A stretch of 64,000 nt of DNA from Novosphingobium terrae. Its GTDB lineage: Bacteria > Pseudomonadota > Alphaproteobacteria > Sphingomonadales > Sphingomonadaceae. The notes under the pieces were generated by a model, which ran no database searches, was not told the DNA's origin, and saw nothing but the letters and a program-made list of their open reading frames with translations. The stretch spans positions 1-64,000 of the forward strand of contig NZ_JABVZR010000004.1 of NCBI RefSeq assembly GCF_017163935.1, read 5' to 3'. The position numbers and the translations under genes are program-made. How positions within the stretch are numbered: the first letter of the stretch is position 1; each line of letters starts with the position of its first letter. Below, piece by piece: positions 43,329 to 51,901 of the stretch.

Positions 43329-43365
43329 TAACCGTATGCGCTTACATAAGCGTCATTGGTTATGG
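43329..43365. promoter_or_regulatory. Long palindromic operator, copy 2
   Basis: The core CGCTTACATAAGCG with TAACC and GGTTA arms lies between the divergent RHH gene and the gene at 43375. It matches the 24291 copy except for one core base and one flank base. A second TCATTGGTTAT occurs at the RHH gene start (43309-43319). Confidence 0.75.
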
Positions 43366-43374
43366 AGGCAAGAC

Positions 43375-43548
43375 ATGGATATTCAAGAGCAGCTGGATGC
43401 GCTTAATGACATTGCTACCGACCTGGACCGAGGGGTTAGTATGTCCCGCCAGAGCGAATTGGCTGCGTGGCTGCATGAGATTATCGGAGAGCTTCGAGCA
43501 CAAGGCGGGCTTGATCGGCCAAACCATCTGGCTGGTGGCGGTGGGTGA
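43375..43548 (+). CDS. Small protein divergent from the RHH regulator
   Basis: The 57-residue helical protein (MDIQEQLDALNDIATDLDRG, Gly-rich end) is unknown. ATG 43375 has GGAGG nine bases upstream. An upstream start at 43312 would translate the operator and is rejected. Likely repressed by the RHH protein. Confidence 0.55.
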   Translation: MDIQEQLDALNDIATDLDRGVSMSRQSELAAWLHEIIGELRAQGGLDRPNHLAGGGG

Positions 43549-43587
43549 AAAGGGCTAACGGCTACCTCCTCATTCAGGAGAAAATTT

Positions 43588-43860
43588 ATGCCCATCCCAG
43601 AAAGTTCTGTTGTTGTTGGCGGCTGTTATGAAACCGCAGAAAAGCAGCAGCGGCGGGTAATAAAGATTCAGGGTGATAAAGTTACTTATCAATCTTGGGG
43701 TGGCAATGTGCAGAACACAAAGGGGCCGCTGCCGTGGATACCGGTAAACATCAAAAAATTCGCGCAAGATGTTGAACAAGCGATTGCTTGCCCAGCGGAT
43801 TTGCCGCCGATGCCAACGGCCCACGCGGATGATGACACTCATGAAGATTCTGCCGAGTAA
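43588..43860 (+). CDS. Hypothetical protein with small beta domain
   Basis: The 90-residue protein begins like a small beta-barrel (VVVGGCYETAEKQQRRVIKIQGDKVTYQSWGG) and ends with an acidic Pro/His tail. No family is recognised. AGGAG lies nine bases upstream. It converges on the trb operon, with a strong hairpin between. Confidence 0.6.
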   Translation: MPIPESSVVVGGCYETAEKQQRRVIKIQGDKVTYQSWGGNVQNTKGPLPWIPVNIKKFAQDVEQAIACPADLPPMPTAHADDDTHEDSAE

Positions 43861-43958
43861 CTATCTCAAAACCTCTGGAACGTGAGAAAATTGGTGCTAA
43901 CTGGCGTTGATCCAGTTTCGTCATGGACCCTCCCGTTCTCCGAAACATGAGGATCGTT

Positions 43959-43999
43959 TTGCGCGCTCAGGCCATTGCGACCTGAGCCTGAGCGCGCAA
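43959..43999. terminator. 13-bp hairpin between convergent operons
   Basis: TTGCGCGCTCAGG pairs perfectly with 43987-43999 across 15 bases. It lies beyond the end of the trb operon (44022) and the gene ending at 43860, placed as a two-way terminator although T-runs are weak. Confidence 0.6.
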
Positions 44000-44021
44000 T
44001 TCTTCACTTAGGCCCTGCTAT

Positions 44022-45020
44022 TCAAGGCATACGTGGCGCGATATTCCGCTCAACGTACCCCGTCGATGCGTCCGACATGACCAGCCTGCCCCTACTATTC
44101 TTTTCATGGCGAATTGAGGTGTTGGCGGAGGTCCGAACGCCATTGAGAGACGCGCCCTGAAGGAGCGGAGAAGGGTCTACCGGCTGACCATTCACCCTCA
44201 CTTCGTAATGAAGGTGAGGGCCAGTTGCGATGCCAGTTGCGCCAACCGCACCAATCTCCTGCCCCTGAAGCACACTTTGCCCCCTCGACACGACCACCCG
44301 TGAAAGGTGGCCGTATCGCGTAGCGAGGCCATCGCCTCGATCGACCTCGATCAAGAGGCCGTAGCCTCTCATCCACCCTGCGTAACTCACGACGCCACCG
44401 GACGCCGCCACGACAGGGGTTCCCTGCCTGGCCGCTAGGTCAACGCCTGCATGGGCTTTCCATCCCCCCGTGACAGGATGCCAGCGCCAGCCAAAGCCGC
44501 TTGTTACAACCACAGGAGCAGCTTTCGGGTGAAAGCTCGCGGGTGTCACCGTAGCTGGAGATGGTGCTGGAGCTTCAGCGCCAGCTTCAGGGGCAACATT
44601 GTAATTGCGTGCGAGCCATGAAGTCCATTTGGCGCCAGAAATTAGGAGTACCCGGCGATAGGCCGCATTGTAGACGGGCGTGTAGGAGTGATAATTGGCT
44701 GCCCGTGTCCACAGATCACCCTTATCACGCAAAAGGTGGCCGCGTATCCTCCATGCAGCCAATTTGTAAGGGTAGCAGCCCGGAGCCATCGCGTCAGCGG
44801 CGGTGATCCCGTAGCGTTGCAATGAAGCAATATAACGGGTGTTCAGCTGCATCGAGCCCAGGTCGTAAGTCGCATTACTGTTGCGCCGCGCAAGGCCGGG
44901 CCGCCCATTCTCGCGTTCCGCCACCGCGAGCATGATGTTGGCCGGAACGCCATACTCCGCAGCGGCGCTGATCGAACAGACAACGCGCTCTTGCATTGCC
45001 GGAGGAAGATCAAAAGCCAT
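44022..45020 (-). CDS. TrbN-position lytic transglycosylase fused to M23 peptidase
   Basis: The 332-residue protein joins an SLT-like lytic transglycosylase (catalytic Glu in VAERENG, then YDLGSMQLN) to a C-terminal LytM/M23 endopeptidase (HAGVDLAARQGTPV, TRYGHLS, GPHLHYEV), with a Pro/Ala linker at about 143-165. RP4 TrbN and VirB1 carry only the first activity. The fusion could cut both glycan and peptide to open the wall for the channel. No signal peptide is visible, which is odd for a periplasmic enzyme. It is last in the trb operon. Confidence 0.85.
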   Translation of the reverse strand: MAFDLPPAMQERVVCSISAAAEYGVPANIMLAVAERENGRPGLARRNSNATYDLGSMQLNTRYIASLQRYGITAADAMAPGCYPYKLAAWRIRGHLLRDKGDLWTRAANYHSYTPVYNAAYRRVLLISGAKWTSWLARNYNVAPEAGAEAPAPSPATVTPASFHPKAAPVVVTSGFGWRWHPVTGGWKAHAGVDLAARQGTPVVAASGGVVSYAGWMRGYGLLIEVDRGDGLATRYGHLSRVVVSRGQSVLQGQEIGAVGATGIATGPHLHYEVRVNGQPVDPSPLLQGASLNGVRTSANTSIRHEKNSRGRLVMSDASTGYVERNIAPRMP

Positions 45021-45022
45021 CG

Positions 45023-46849
45023 TTATTCCCCTTCCTTCGCACCGGATATCGTGTCGCCTGCAAAATTTGATGCTGCCGGGCCGGTCGCTGGCGCGAGGGC
45101 ATCCGATTGATTGCCGCCAGCAGATCCGCGGATCGCCGCCTTGGCATTCTCCATCGCAGCCGCTGGCCCGTCAGCAAGCATTGAGCGGGCCTGTTCGGCT
45201 GCAACAGCGGTCTTGGCACGATTCATCAAGTCGGCCCCGCTGGCGGCATCCTTCGCATCCTGCCGCTCTTGCGCAGCAGCGCCGGGGTTGCTGATCTCAG
45301 CGGCGAGTTTACCGCCAATGGTATCACTAACCCTGTCCTGCCATTTCTGTGCAGTGTTGGAGATAGCGTTGGACGCCATGCGCCCCACGCCAGCGGCGAA
45401 AGCTTTAGCCGCCCCGCCGCCACCGCCACCGCTGCCACCGCTGCCACCGCTGCCACCGCTGCCACCGGCAGAGGCGCCACCAGCAGCGCTTCCTCCGTTT
45501 GCCGCCTCGGTATCACCACTCGCGCTTTCGCCTCCCGAGCTGGCACTCCCGTTGGCGCCATTAGCGGTACTGCCGCCCTCGCCCGCTGCGCCTGAAGCGC
45601 CGGCGTCCTTACTGCCATCCCCAGGAGCTGAAGCTGCTTGCTCGCCCTCTTGGGTAGAACCAGAGGAATCCGTGTCGGACGATGAAGCGGACGCCATGCC
45701 TGCTGCCTGACCCATGGCACTTCCACTTGCCGATCCCATGGCAGAGGCCAGTGGCGACCCCCCTTCACTGCTGCCGGCTTCACCTCCGGCAGAGCTACCG
45801 GCCATAGGCGAGGCCATGGGAGCCCCTGCCTCACTGCCGCCAGCACCGGCTTGCGAAGCTGCCGATATTGCTTGCGCAACACCTGCTGCGTTTGCCGCAC
45901 CCGATGCCATTGCAGCAGCCCCGCCCGTGGCCACAGCCGCTCCCGCCACGGCAGCATCACGCATGGCGCGACTTGCCATGCCGCTGATCGAACCGGCAGC
46001 ACCGACAGCGTGGCCAGAGAGCATGTTCGCCAGCATAGGGGGGAGCTTTTCAGAAAGCATATAGATCAGCAGCGCAATAATAAGCAGCGCTACGTCATCT
46101 TCGATGGTGTTGGTGCTAGAAGCGGTGAAGCTTGTAAGCATTTGATTGCCAACACCGAGTATCAGGACAACCGCCATTAGGGAAAGCGATACGCCAAATA
46201 CAGTCTTGAAATAGTTGATCGCGATATCAGAAGTCCATCGCGACCCGCCAAATCCAAGAAGGAACACCCCCGCGTAGGCGAGGAAGTAAACCGTGATTTG
46301 GATCAGGATGAAGTTGATGACGCAGAGCGCAAGTACAATAAGAAGGACGATGCAAACCAAAATCGAAGCAAGGCTTTGAGCAAGGTCAGTTAATGACAGT
46401 GCGCTGACCGTGTTCGATAGGATTTTAAAGCCGATAGCCAGAAAATCAGCTGACGATACACTTGAAAAACCGGCTGCTTCATTGCCCATTTGAGTTGTCG
46501 AATTGATGATCGCTGTAGCGATTGCAACGCCATTGGATAAGAAAAAACCGAAAATTCCCGTAAAAACAACGAAGCGTATCAGTTCACCAAGGATATCGCC
46601 TAGTTCGGCCTGCTGCACAGCTTTTTGACCGAAAGTCCAAACTGCACTGATAAGCGCCAAGCAGTAAAACAGGTAACTCGCATCCTTCTGAAACGTCCCA
46701 GACCATCCCGTCATTGCCGAGGTGAAGCGCGTAGTCACATTATCAAGAATGGTTGTGCTGTTCGCGGTTTGAGCAAATGCCGGACCCGATAAGGCCAGGC
46801 CAAGGGTGATGCCGAGGGCAATCAGGACGTGACGAGGAATGCGGGGCAT
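45023..46849 (-). CDS. trbL: TrbL, VirB6-like inner-membrane channel protein
   Basis: The 608-residue protein has a signal peptide (HVLIALGITLGLALSGPAFA). Six or so membrane helices follow (about 60-290), then a long Ala/Gly/Ser-rich tail including GGSGGSGGSGG. TrbL/VirB6 forms the inner-membrane part of the DNA channel. A tandem 9-bp DNA repeat (45431-45466) encodes the GGS run and may vary in copy number. Position between trbK and trbN matches RP4. Confidence 0.87.
   Translation of the reverse strand: MPRIPRHVLIALGITLGLALSGPAFAQTANSTTILDNVTTRFTSAMTGWSGTFQKDASYLFYCLALISAVWTFGQKAVQQAELGDILGELIRFVVFTGIFGFFLSNGVAIATAIINSTTQMGNEAAGFSSVSSADFLAIGFKILSNTVSALSLTDLAQSLASILVCIVLLIVLALCVINFILIQITVYFLAYAGVFLLGFGGSRWTSDIAINYFKTVFGVSLSLMAVVLILGVGNQMLTSFTASSTNTIEDDVALLIIALLIYMLSEKLPPMLANMLSGHAVGAAGSISGMASRAMRDAAVAGAAVATGGAAAMASGAANAAGVAQAISAASQAGAGGSEAGAPMASPMAGSSAGGEAGSSEGGSPLASAMGSASGSAMGQAAGMASASSSDTDSSGSTQEGEQAASAPGDGSKDAGASGAAGEGGSTANGANGSASSGGESASGDTEAANGGSAAGGASAGGSGGSGGSGGSGGGGGGAAKAFAAGVGRMASNAISNTAQKWQDRVSDTIGGKLAAEISNPGAAAQERQDAKDAASGADLMNRAKTAVAAEQARSMLADGPAAAMENAKAAIRGSAGGNQSDALAPATGPAASNFAGDTISGAKEGE
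45431..45466. repeat. Tandem 9-bp repeat in trbL
   Basis: Four copies of GCTGCCACC encode Gly-Gly-Ser units in TrbL. Short in-frame repeats like this can slip and change linker length without frameshift. Confidence 0.85.
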
Positions 46850-46860
46850 AAGGACCTCGG

Positions 46861-47118
46861 TTAGATTCCGGCTTTAATGCTGGTGTGGGCGGATTTGGTG
46901 TAGCCGTCGCTCGCAGCTTTCCACTTCCGGCGATGCGCCTCAGAAAGGCCGTCGCCAGCGTTCTTGCAATTCTCGCTCAGCGTGGAAGCAGTACGGCATT
47001 CGTTATTGACTTTAATTGCCTCATCTTCGTGATCGGCATAGTAATCTTTACTATGCGATGCATCGCCACATGCGGAAAGCATCATAATGGCGATGAGGCA
47101 AAAATAGGTCTTCTTCAT
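46861..47118 (-). CDS. trbK: EexN/TrbK-like entry-exclusion lipoprotein
   Basis: The 85-residue lipoprotein has its lipobox in MMLSACGD (Cys17). A charged domain follows with spaced cysteines (VNNECRTAS, SENCKNAGDGL) like EexN-type exclusion lipoproteins. RP4 trbK, the entry-exclusion gene, also lies between trbJ and trbL. It would stop donor cells from receiving the same plasmid. Confidence 0.72.
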   Translation of the reverse strand: MKKTYFCLIAIMMLSACGDASHSKDYYADHEDEAIKVNNECRTASTLSENCKNAGDGLSEAHRRKWKAASDGYTKSAHTSIKAGI

Positions 47119-47130
47119 AAAAACTCCTCG

Positions 47131-47916
47131 TTAATGAATACCTGCTCGGATAGCAGTGCCTGCCGATGTATCGTAACCAGTTCCACTCGACCATTGCTTG
47201 CGAGCTGCGGCTTGCATCGCTTGTTGGTCAGCCTGAACCTGCTGGACGGCCAGTTCAGCCGCGCGCTGGTTCAGCAAGAGAGACTTGATTTGAAGCATTT
47301 GGTTTGCTTGAAACCCTGCAAACTGATTTGCGTACATGAGCGCCTGCATCTGTCCCGAGGCTGTTGAAGCGCTCGACTGAAGACTGGCGAGCTGAGCGGC
47401 CTCACTCTCGATCGACGTTTGCTGATTGCTGATCCCCGTAAGCACAGTCTGATTGGTCGCCTGCAGTAGATCTGCTTTTGCTTGCTGCTGATCGGTAAGA
47501 GCTCGGAGCTGCGTTGCATTGCAGGTGTTTCTAGCGAAGCACGTTTGATTAATATAAAATGAAGGGTTTTTGAAATTGTTCAAATAACCTGCAACTCCAC
47601 CTGCCGTATTTGAGAGCATTCTTAGGGTGTTTGCAGCACTTTGCAAACCACTCATTGCCCCTTGGGCCTGTTGCCATATTTGCATGGGAGCCTGCGCAGT
47701 ATTAGTGATCATATTTTGATACTGCTGCAACTGCGTCTGATATTGTTGAACCTGTTTCGCCAAAGCGGATACCTGCTGCAATGCAGATGTTGTGGTCTGA
47801 CGAAGGTTAGAAACGTCGATGACCGACCACTGCGCGTTGGCAGGGCTGGGAATGGCCAAGATCGCGCTAAGGCAGATACCAGCGCGCAGAAGCTTATTTT
47901 TTGCGTAATTCAGCAT
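47131..47916 (-). CDS. trbJ: TrbJ, VirB5-like minor pilus protein
   Basis: The 261-residue protein has a signal peptide ending SPANAQ. Long Gln-rich coiled helices (QVSALAKQVQQYQTQLQQYQ) are characteristic of TrbJ. Two cysteines (CFARNTC) may form a disulfide loop. TrbJ/VirB5 sits at the pilus tip or base. Spacing to trbI is 15 bp. Confidence 0.86.
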   Translation of the reverse strand: MLNYAKNKLLRAGICLSAILAIPSPANAQWSVIDVSNLRQTTTSALQQVSALAKQVQQYQTQLQQYQNMITNTAQAPMQIWQQAQGAMSGLQSAANTLRMLSNTAGGVAGYLNNFKNPSFYINQTCFARNTCNATQLRALTDQQQAKADLLQATNQTVLTGISNQQTSIESEAAQLASLQSSASTASGQMQALMYANQFAGFQANQMLQIKSLLLNQRAAELAVQQVQADQQAMQAAARKQWSSGTGYDTSAGTAIRAGIH

Positions 47917-47930
47917 GGCATTCCTTTCGT

Positions 47931-49373
47931 TTAGTAGTCAAAGTTGCGGTATGGCTTTGTAAATTCGAGATCTTTCACAACGACCAAATTGAAACGATAC
48001 CCCGGTCGAATTTGCAACGTTGGCGCGATTGACATATTCTTCTCAACCATGTGCGCTGCCGTCTCACCCAAGACTTGGCCAAGCCCCTGCGTTGCAGCTT
48101 GGCTTGGGGTCAGGCTGTAAGCACCCACGCTCTGTTGCTGGCTCAACTGAATGCCCGCAACGATACCGGAAAGGATGAGGGCAGATCCAAAGGTGCGAGC
48201 ATAGTGATTGTTCACCTGGTCTTTGAAGCCGCCATAGCCAGCGCTGCTGGCGCCCGGCATGGCATCAATGTCGAGTGCCTTGCCATCAGGAAAGACGATG
48301 CGCTGCCAAGCCACGAGCAGGCGTGATTGCCCATAGGATACAGAACTGGAGTATGAGCCAACGAGCCGCGAACCTTGCGGCACAAGCAGGAATTTCCCTG
48401 TTGGCGTATCATATACGTTCTGGCTGACCTGAGCGATGATTTGGCCCGGAATTGACGAATTTACCCCTGAGACAAGGATGCCGGGGATCACAAAGCCCGC
48501 ACGGACCTCAAACCGCGACCGAGGCGCCTCGGTCTTTGATCCCAACTGCCAGCGATCCGTGCCGGCTGTGCGGCTGAACTGAGAAACATCGTTCGCCGGG
48601 CGCGAAGGGCTAGGATTCCCTGATCCTCCAGCGCCCTGCTTTTCCTGAGCTGCTAACGCTTCCGTAAGCGCGGTATAGGACGCCATATCGCTGGCGCTGG
48701 GCATCTGACCTTGTGCAGCATTCTGCAACATCTGCTGACGCAGGCTATCAAGCTTCGCGATGGTTGACGTGTTGCTGCCAGACGAGGGAGATCCGGGGCT
48801 ACGCGTGCTCTGGAAGCTTACAGTGCTGGTGGACTTCAACGCCGAGGTAAACTGCGCCTGTTTCATCTGGCGCAATTGGACAAGCATTTCCATGCGCTGC
48901 TGACGGAGAGGGTTGACGACCCCGCCCCCCTGCCCCGCAACATTGCCGGTGGGCAAAGGCGGTGCATTAGGATCGAGCGGCGGCACGGGAGCCATATTGA
49001 TCGGTGGTTGGCCGCCTGGAGTTTGAGCACTGCCGTTGGCGGGAAGACCATTGGGAGGTTGCAGCGCTGGCGGCTGCGGCAAGCCATTTGCAGGCACAAC
49101 ACCAGCTCCATTGGCGCCAGCGATATGCTCTGCCATTTTATCTGCATCGGTGCTGGCTTGCGTCTTGGCGAGATCGGAAGGCTTGGCCTTTTGCAGCGCC
49201 GAGCGATCATTCATGACCGACGCCACGACCAGCAGGAATAGCACTACAACCGAAGCGCCCGCGAAGAGCGGCACTTTGTTCAAGCGCCTCAAGCCGGTGC
49301 GTGCAACTTCCGTTTGCGCGACTTGACCGCCCGGTGAAGCAGTTGGGGACATATTGAGTGTTGGATCAGTCAT
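47931..49373 (-). CDS. trbI: TrbI, VirB10-like channel scaffold
   Basis: The 480-residue protein has a short cytoplasmic N-terminus, one membrane helix (about 36-55, LFAGASVVVLFLLVVASV), a Pro/Gly-rich periplasmic stretch (95-150) and a conserved C-terminal VirB10 barrel (FEVRAGFVIPGILVSGVNSSIPGQIIAQVSQNVYDT; LLVPQGSRLVGSY). ATG 49373 follows GGGGGC; an upstream extension to 49460 would overlap trbH and is rejected. Confidence 0.9.
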   Translation of the reverse strand: MTDPTLNMSPTASPGGQVAQTEVARTGLRRLNKVPLFAGASVVVLFLLVVASVMNDRSALQKAKPSDLAKTQASTDADKMAEHIAGANGAGVVPANGLPQPPALQPPNGLPANGSAQTPGGQPPINMAPVPPLDPNAPPLPTGNVAGQGGGVVNPLRQQRMEMLVQLRQMKQAQFTSALKSTSTVSFQSTRSPGSPSSGSNTSTIAKLDSLRQQMLQNAAQGQMPSASDMASYTALTEALAAQEKQGAGGSGNPSPSRPANDVSQFSRTAGTDRWQLGSKTEAPRSRFEVRAGFVIPGILVSGVNSSIPGQIIAQVSQNVYDTPTGKFLLVPQGSRLVGSYSSSVSYGQSRLLVAWQRIVFPDGKALDIDAMPGASSAGYGGFKDQVNNHYARTFGSALILSGIVAGIQLSQQQSVGAYSLTPSQAATQGLGQVLGETAAHMVEKNMSIAPTLQIRPGYRFNLVVVKDLEFTKPYRNFDY

Positions 49374-49383
49374 ATTGCCCCCG

Positions 49384-50205
49384 TTAATTCCCGATTGAGC
49401 AGGCGTGAGCCTTGGCCGAACGACAGAGAGCCAAGGCCGAGTGAGGATCGCCTTCACCAAGCATCAGCAACTCGTATCGCCCTGAGGTTTGGCGGTAGGT
49501 TGTGTGCTGCCAACGCTTCAGAGCTGGCCGGACCTGAACCAGATGGTTCCAGTACCGGACCACCTGATCCCGTGTGTGCAATGTCCCCATGTAAAGCGTC
49601 CAGTGCCCAAGGGAGGGCGTAGAGGCTTGCTCAGGCACTGGCGCAGCCGCCACAGGAAGCGGCGCCTGCACGGGCTCTGCGGCCTTTGGAGCACCTGCTG
49701 AAGGTGGAGCCTCGGTGTAATCCGGCGCACGAAACGCCCTCTCCTCCACCTCCTCGCGCGCACCTGTCAGATTGACCGTCCAGGCAGCAACAGCTTTGAC
49801 ATATGGGTCAACCGTATACGCCCGCGCTGCGGACTGATTTCCCATCTGAATGCGGGTGAACACGGTATTCTCATCGAGATTGGTGAGGTCGATCTTCACC
49901 GGCAGGGTGCCCTTCACAGGCGGGGCCCCCTTCTCTGGACGATCAACTACCGCGAAACCACGCCGACGCAGCAAGGCCAAGAAGTCCTCACGCAGCGGAT
50001 CGCGCCGATCGCCAAGAACCTCAACCTTGGTCAGTGCCGGCGGAAATAATTTGCCCAGCTCCTTTGCGGCATCACCCAAGATTTGCGCGCGAGGAAATGC
50101 AGCAAGGCCAGTCGCCCCTCCCACATGGGAGTTCCCCGCCACGCAGCCTGCCATCATGAAGGTGCAGGCACTGGCTAGCGCCAGCTTCACAATCCGGGCG
50201 CCCAT
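49384..50205 (-). CDS. trbH: TrbH-like lipoprotein
   Basis: The 273-residue protein has a lipobox (FMMAGC, Cys21), then a domain resembling TrbH (LGKLFPPALTKVEVLGDRRDPLREDFLALLRRRGF), a Pro-rich middle and an extra C-terminal part of about 80 residues (STPSLGHWTLYMGTLHTRDQVVRYWNHLV). The C-terminal part looks like an SPOR-type or similar cell-envelope domain and makes it longer than RP4 TrbH. It overlaps trbG. Confidence 0.78.
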   Translation of the reverse strand: MGARIVKLALASACTFMMAGCVAGNSHVGGATGLAAFPRAQILGDAAKELGKLFPPALTKVEVLGDRRDPLREDFLALLRRRGFAVVDRPEKGAPPVKGTLPVKIDLTNLDENTVFTRIQMGNQSAARAYTVDPYVKAVAAWTVNLTGAREEVEERAFRAPDYTEAPPSAGAPKAAEPVQAPLPVAAAPVPEQASTPSLGHWTLYMGTLHTRDQVVRYWNHLVQVRPALKRWQHTTYRQTSGRYELLMLGEGDPHSALALCRSAKAHACSIGN

Positions 50206-51167
50206 TAGGGTTTACCCCGCGTGATTGTTACACGCTCCTGTAGCTTGCCAACCCCGGCAACCAGCACCGCCTCATCAAACACCTGGTCAACTATGTAGCG
50301 CCCGTTTTGAACGCGATAGTTTACAAGCGTGACGTCGCCTTCCCGCTTGACCGACCCACCCTGCCTGAGCACCAGCAGCGAAGGGGCTTCAGTCTGGCTC
50401 ATGGTCGAGGGCATCTCGATGATGGTTTTGACGCCATCATTATAGACCCGGACAGGCTTCCAACGAGCTTGGCCCTTGACGGTGTAGTCAAAGTTCAGGC
50501 TTCCCAGATACGATCCTTGAGCACCGCGAGCAGAGGGACCGCTTTCCCCCTCGACACCAGTCGGTGTGCTGGCCGCGCTGGGCAGTGTGTTTTCCGAACG
50601 CACCTTTTCCTGGCGCTGCCGCAAAGCGGCCCATTTGGCTGCTGCCTCATCAGGATACTGAAAGCCGACGCGGGGCATGTATTGAGTGGCGTGGGAAACC
50701 AGCTGGATATGGTATGTCCGACGATCGGTAGCTACCATCAAGGACGTGTGCAGACCCACATCCATTGGCTTGACGACCAGATGCTGAATTTCTGCGGCCC
50801 CAGACTGCGATATGGCCGGTTCGATCAGCCAGCGGGCGCTGTCGCCCACATTCACAGAATTGACCTGCTCGCCAGCCTGCAACTCAATGTCGCAAACCTG
50901 CAAAACAGCACAGACCACCGTTGGCTCTGTTGCGCCAAATTGGAAAACGACTGCCCCGCCGTCGCCAGCGAACGGCCTCATGCCGGTGGCGCTCTTGGTC
51001 ATCCATTCGTTGGAGATCTCGACAGCAGATCTCTCCACCGGGGTTAGCGTGGGGTTTTTGCCATAATACTGCTTCGCCAGGCTGGCATCGTCGCCAGCGT
51101 TCTGAGCCATGGCAGCCGGAGCGATCGTCATGGCGGCGAAGGCCGCCAATGATGCGAGGGTTTTCAT
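50205..51167 (-). CDS. trbG: TrbG, VirB9-like channel protein
   Basis: The 320-residue protein has a signal peptide cleaved after APAAMAQ and a VirB9 N-domain (FQFGATEPTVVCAVLQVCDIELQAGE; HTSLMVATDRRTYHIQLVS). The C-terminal small domain (FNYDGVKTIIEMP-like: VYNDGVKTIIEMPSTM) binds the VirB7/TrbH lipoprotein. It is encoded next to trbF and trbH. Confidence 0.9.
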   Translation of the reverse strand: MKTLASLAAFAAMTIAPAAMAQNAGDDASLAKQYYGKNPTLTPVERSAVEISNEWMTKSATGMRPFAGDGGAVVFQFGATEPTVVCAVLQVCDIELQAGEQVNSVNVGDSARWLIEPAISQSGAAEIQHLVVKPMDVGLHTSLMVATDRRTYHIQLVSHATQYMPRVGFQYPDEAAAKWAALRQRQEKVRSENTLPSAASTPTGVEGESGPSARGAQGSYLGSLNFDYTVKGQARWKPVRVYNDGVKTIIEMPSTMSQTEAPSLLVLRQGGSVKREGDVTLVNYRVQNGRYIVDQVFDEAVLVAGVGKLQERVTITRGKP

Positions 51168-51184
51168 AAACGTCCTTTCCGGGC

Positions 51185-51901
51185 TCAGAGAACGCGCGAC
51201 CAGGTGTAATCCTGCACGTAGATTCCAAGCGGGTTCTGCTGGATTTGCTTTTCGCTGGTGCCCTCGGTTGGCGGCACCACATGCACGGTCACGAGGGCTC
51301 GCATTTTGGCTGGCGGGCTTGTGACATTGCCGTCACGGTCACGAACCGTTTCCACCCAATCAACCTGCCAAGTGTCAGCGGTCTGCTGAAGCACCGAGCT
51401 AATTTCGACTGTCACCGTTTCCTTGGCAGCACGAACCAACGGCGAGGCCTCGGGTGTACCATTGAGGAAATCGTTCATCTTGCCGATGGCAGGCTGATGC
51501 GCTTCCAGCATGGAATATACGCGGAAAATAGCCTGCCTCTGCAAGGCAATATCTGGCGTAACCATCCGTGCCGACTGCACGAAGCTCCCCACCTGCGCTT
51601 GAATAACGCGAGGATCGACGGGGCCAGCTTGCTCGGCGCGCGAAACAGCCGCCGCGTCGCCAAGCTTGTCCACCTTCACGACATAGGGAACGAATTTGGA
51701 CTGCGCCCCAATGGCGATCAGCCCTGCCACCGCCACCAGAACAATCAGCATCGAGGACAGAGCTACGAGCTGCCACATGCGACGGGAATCCGCGAGGCCG
51801 CTTACGTGATCGTTCCAAGTGCGGCGGGCGTTCAGATAGGGATTAGTCTCGGTCGAAGGCGCGGATGCCTGCGGCGCGCGCTTCATGAAGCGAAAGCTCA
51901 T
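51185..51901 (-). CDS. trbF: TrbF, VirB8-like inner-membrane protein
   Basis: The 238-residue protein has one membrane helix (about 45-68, WQLVALSSMLIVLVAVAGLIAIG) and a periplasmic NTF2-like VirB8 domain ending in NPLGIYVQDYTWSRVL, a typical TrbF terminus. It overlaps the trbE stop by ATGA. It probably nucleates channel assembly. Confidence 0.9.
   Translation of the reverse strand: MSFRFMKRAPQASAPSTETNPYLNARRTWNDHVSGLADSRRMWQLVALSSMLIVLVAVAGLIAIGAQSKFVPYVVKVDKLGDAAAVSRAEQAGPVDPRVIQAQVGSFVQSARMVTPDIALQRQAIFRVYSMLEAHQPAIGKMNDFLNGTPEASPLVRAAKETVTVEISSVLQQTADTWQVDWVETVRDRDGNVTSPPAKMRALVTVHVVPPTEGTSEKQIQQNPLGIYVQDYTWSRVL

Noticed and set aside
45111..46064. Long plus-strand frames opposite trbL
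   Set aside because: Pro/Ala-rich shadows of the Gly/Ala/Ser-rich trbL tail.
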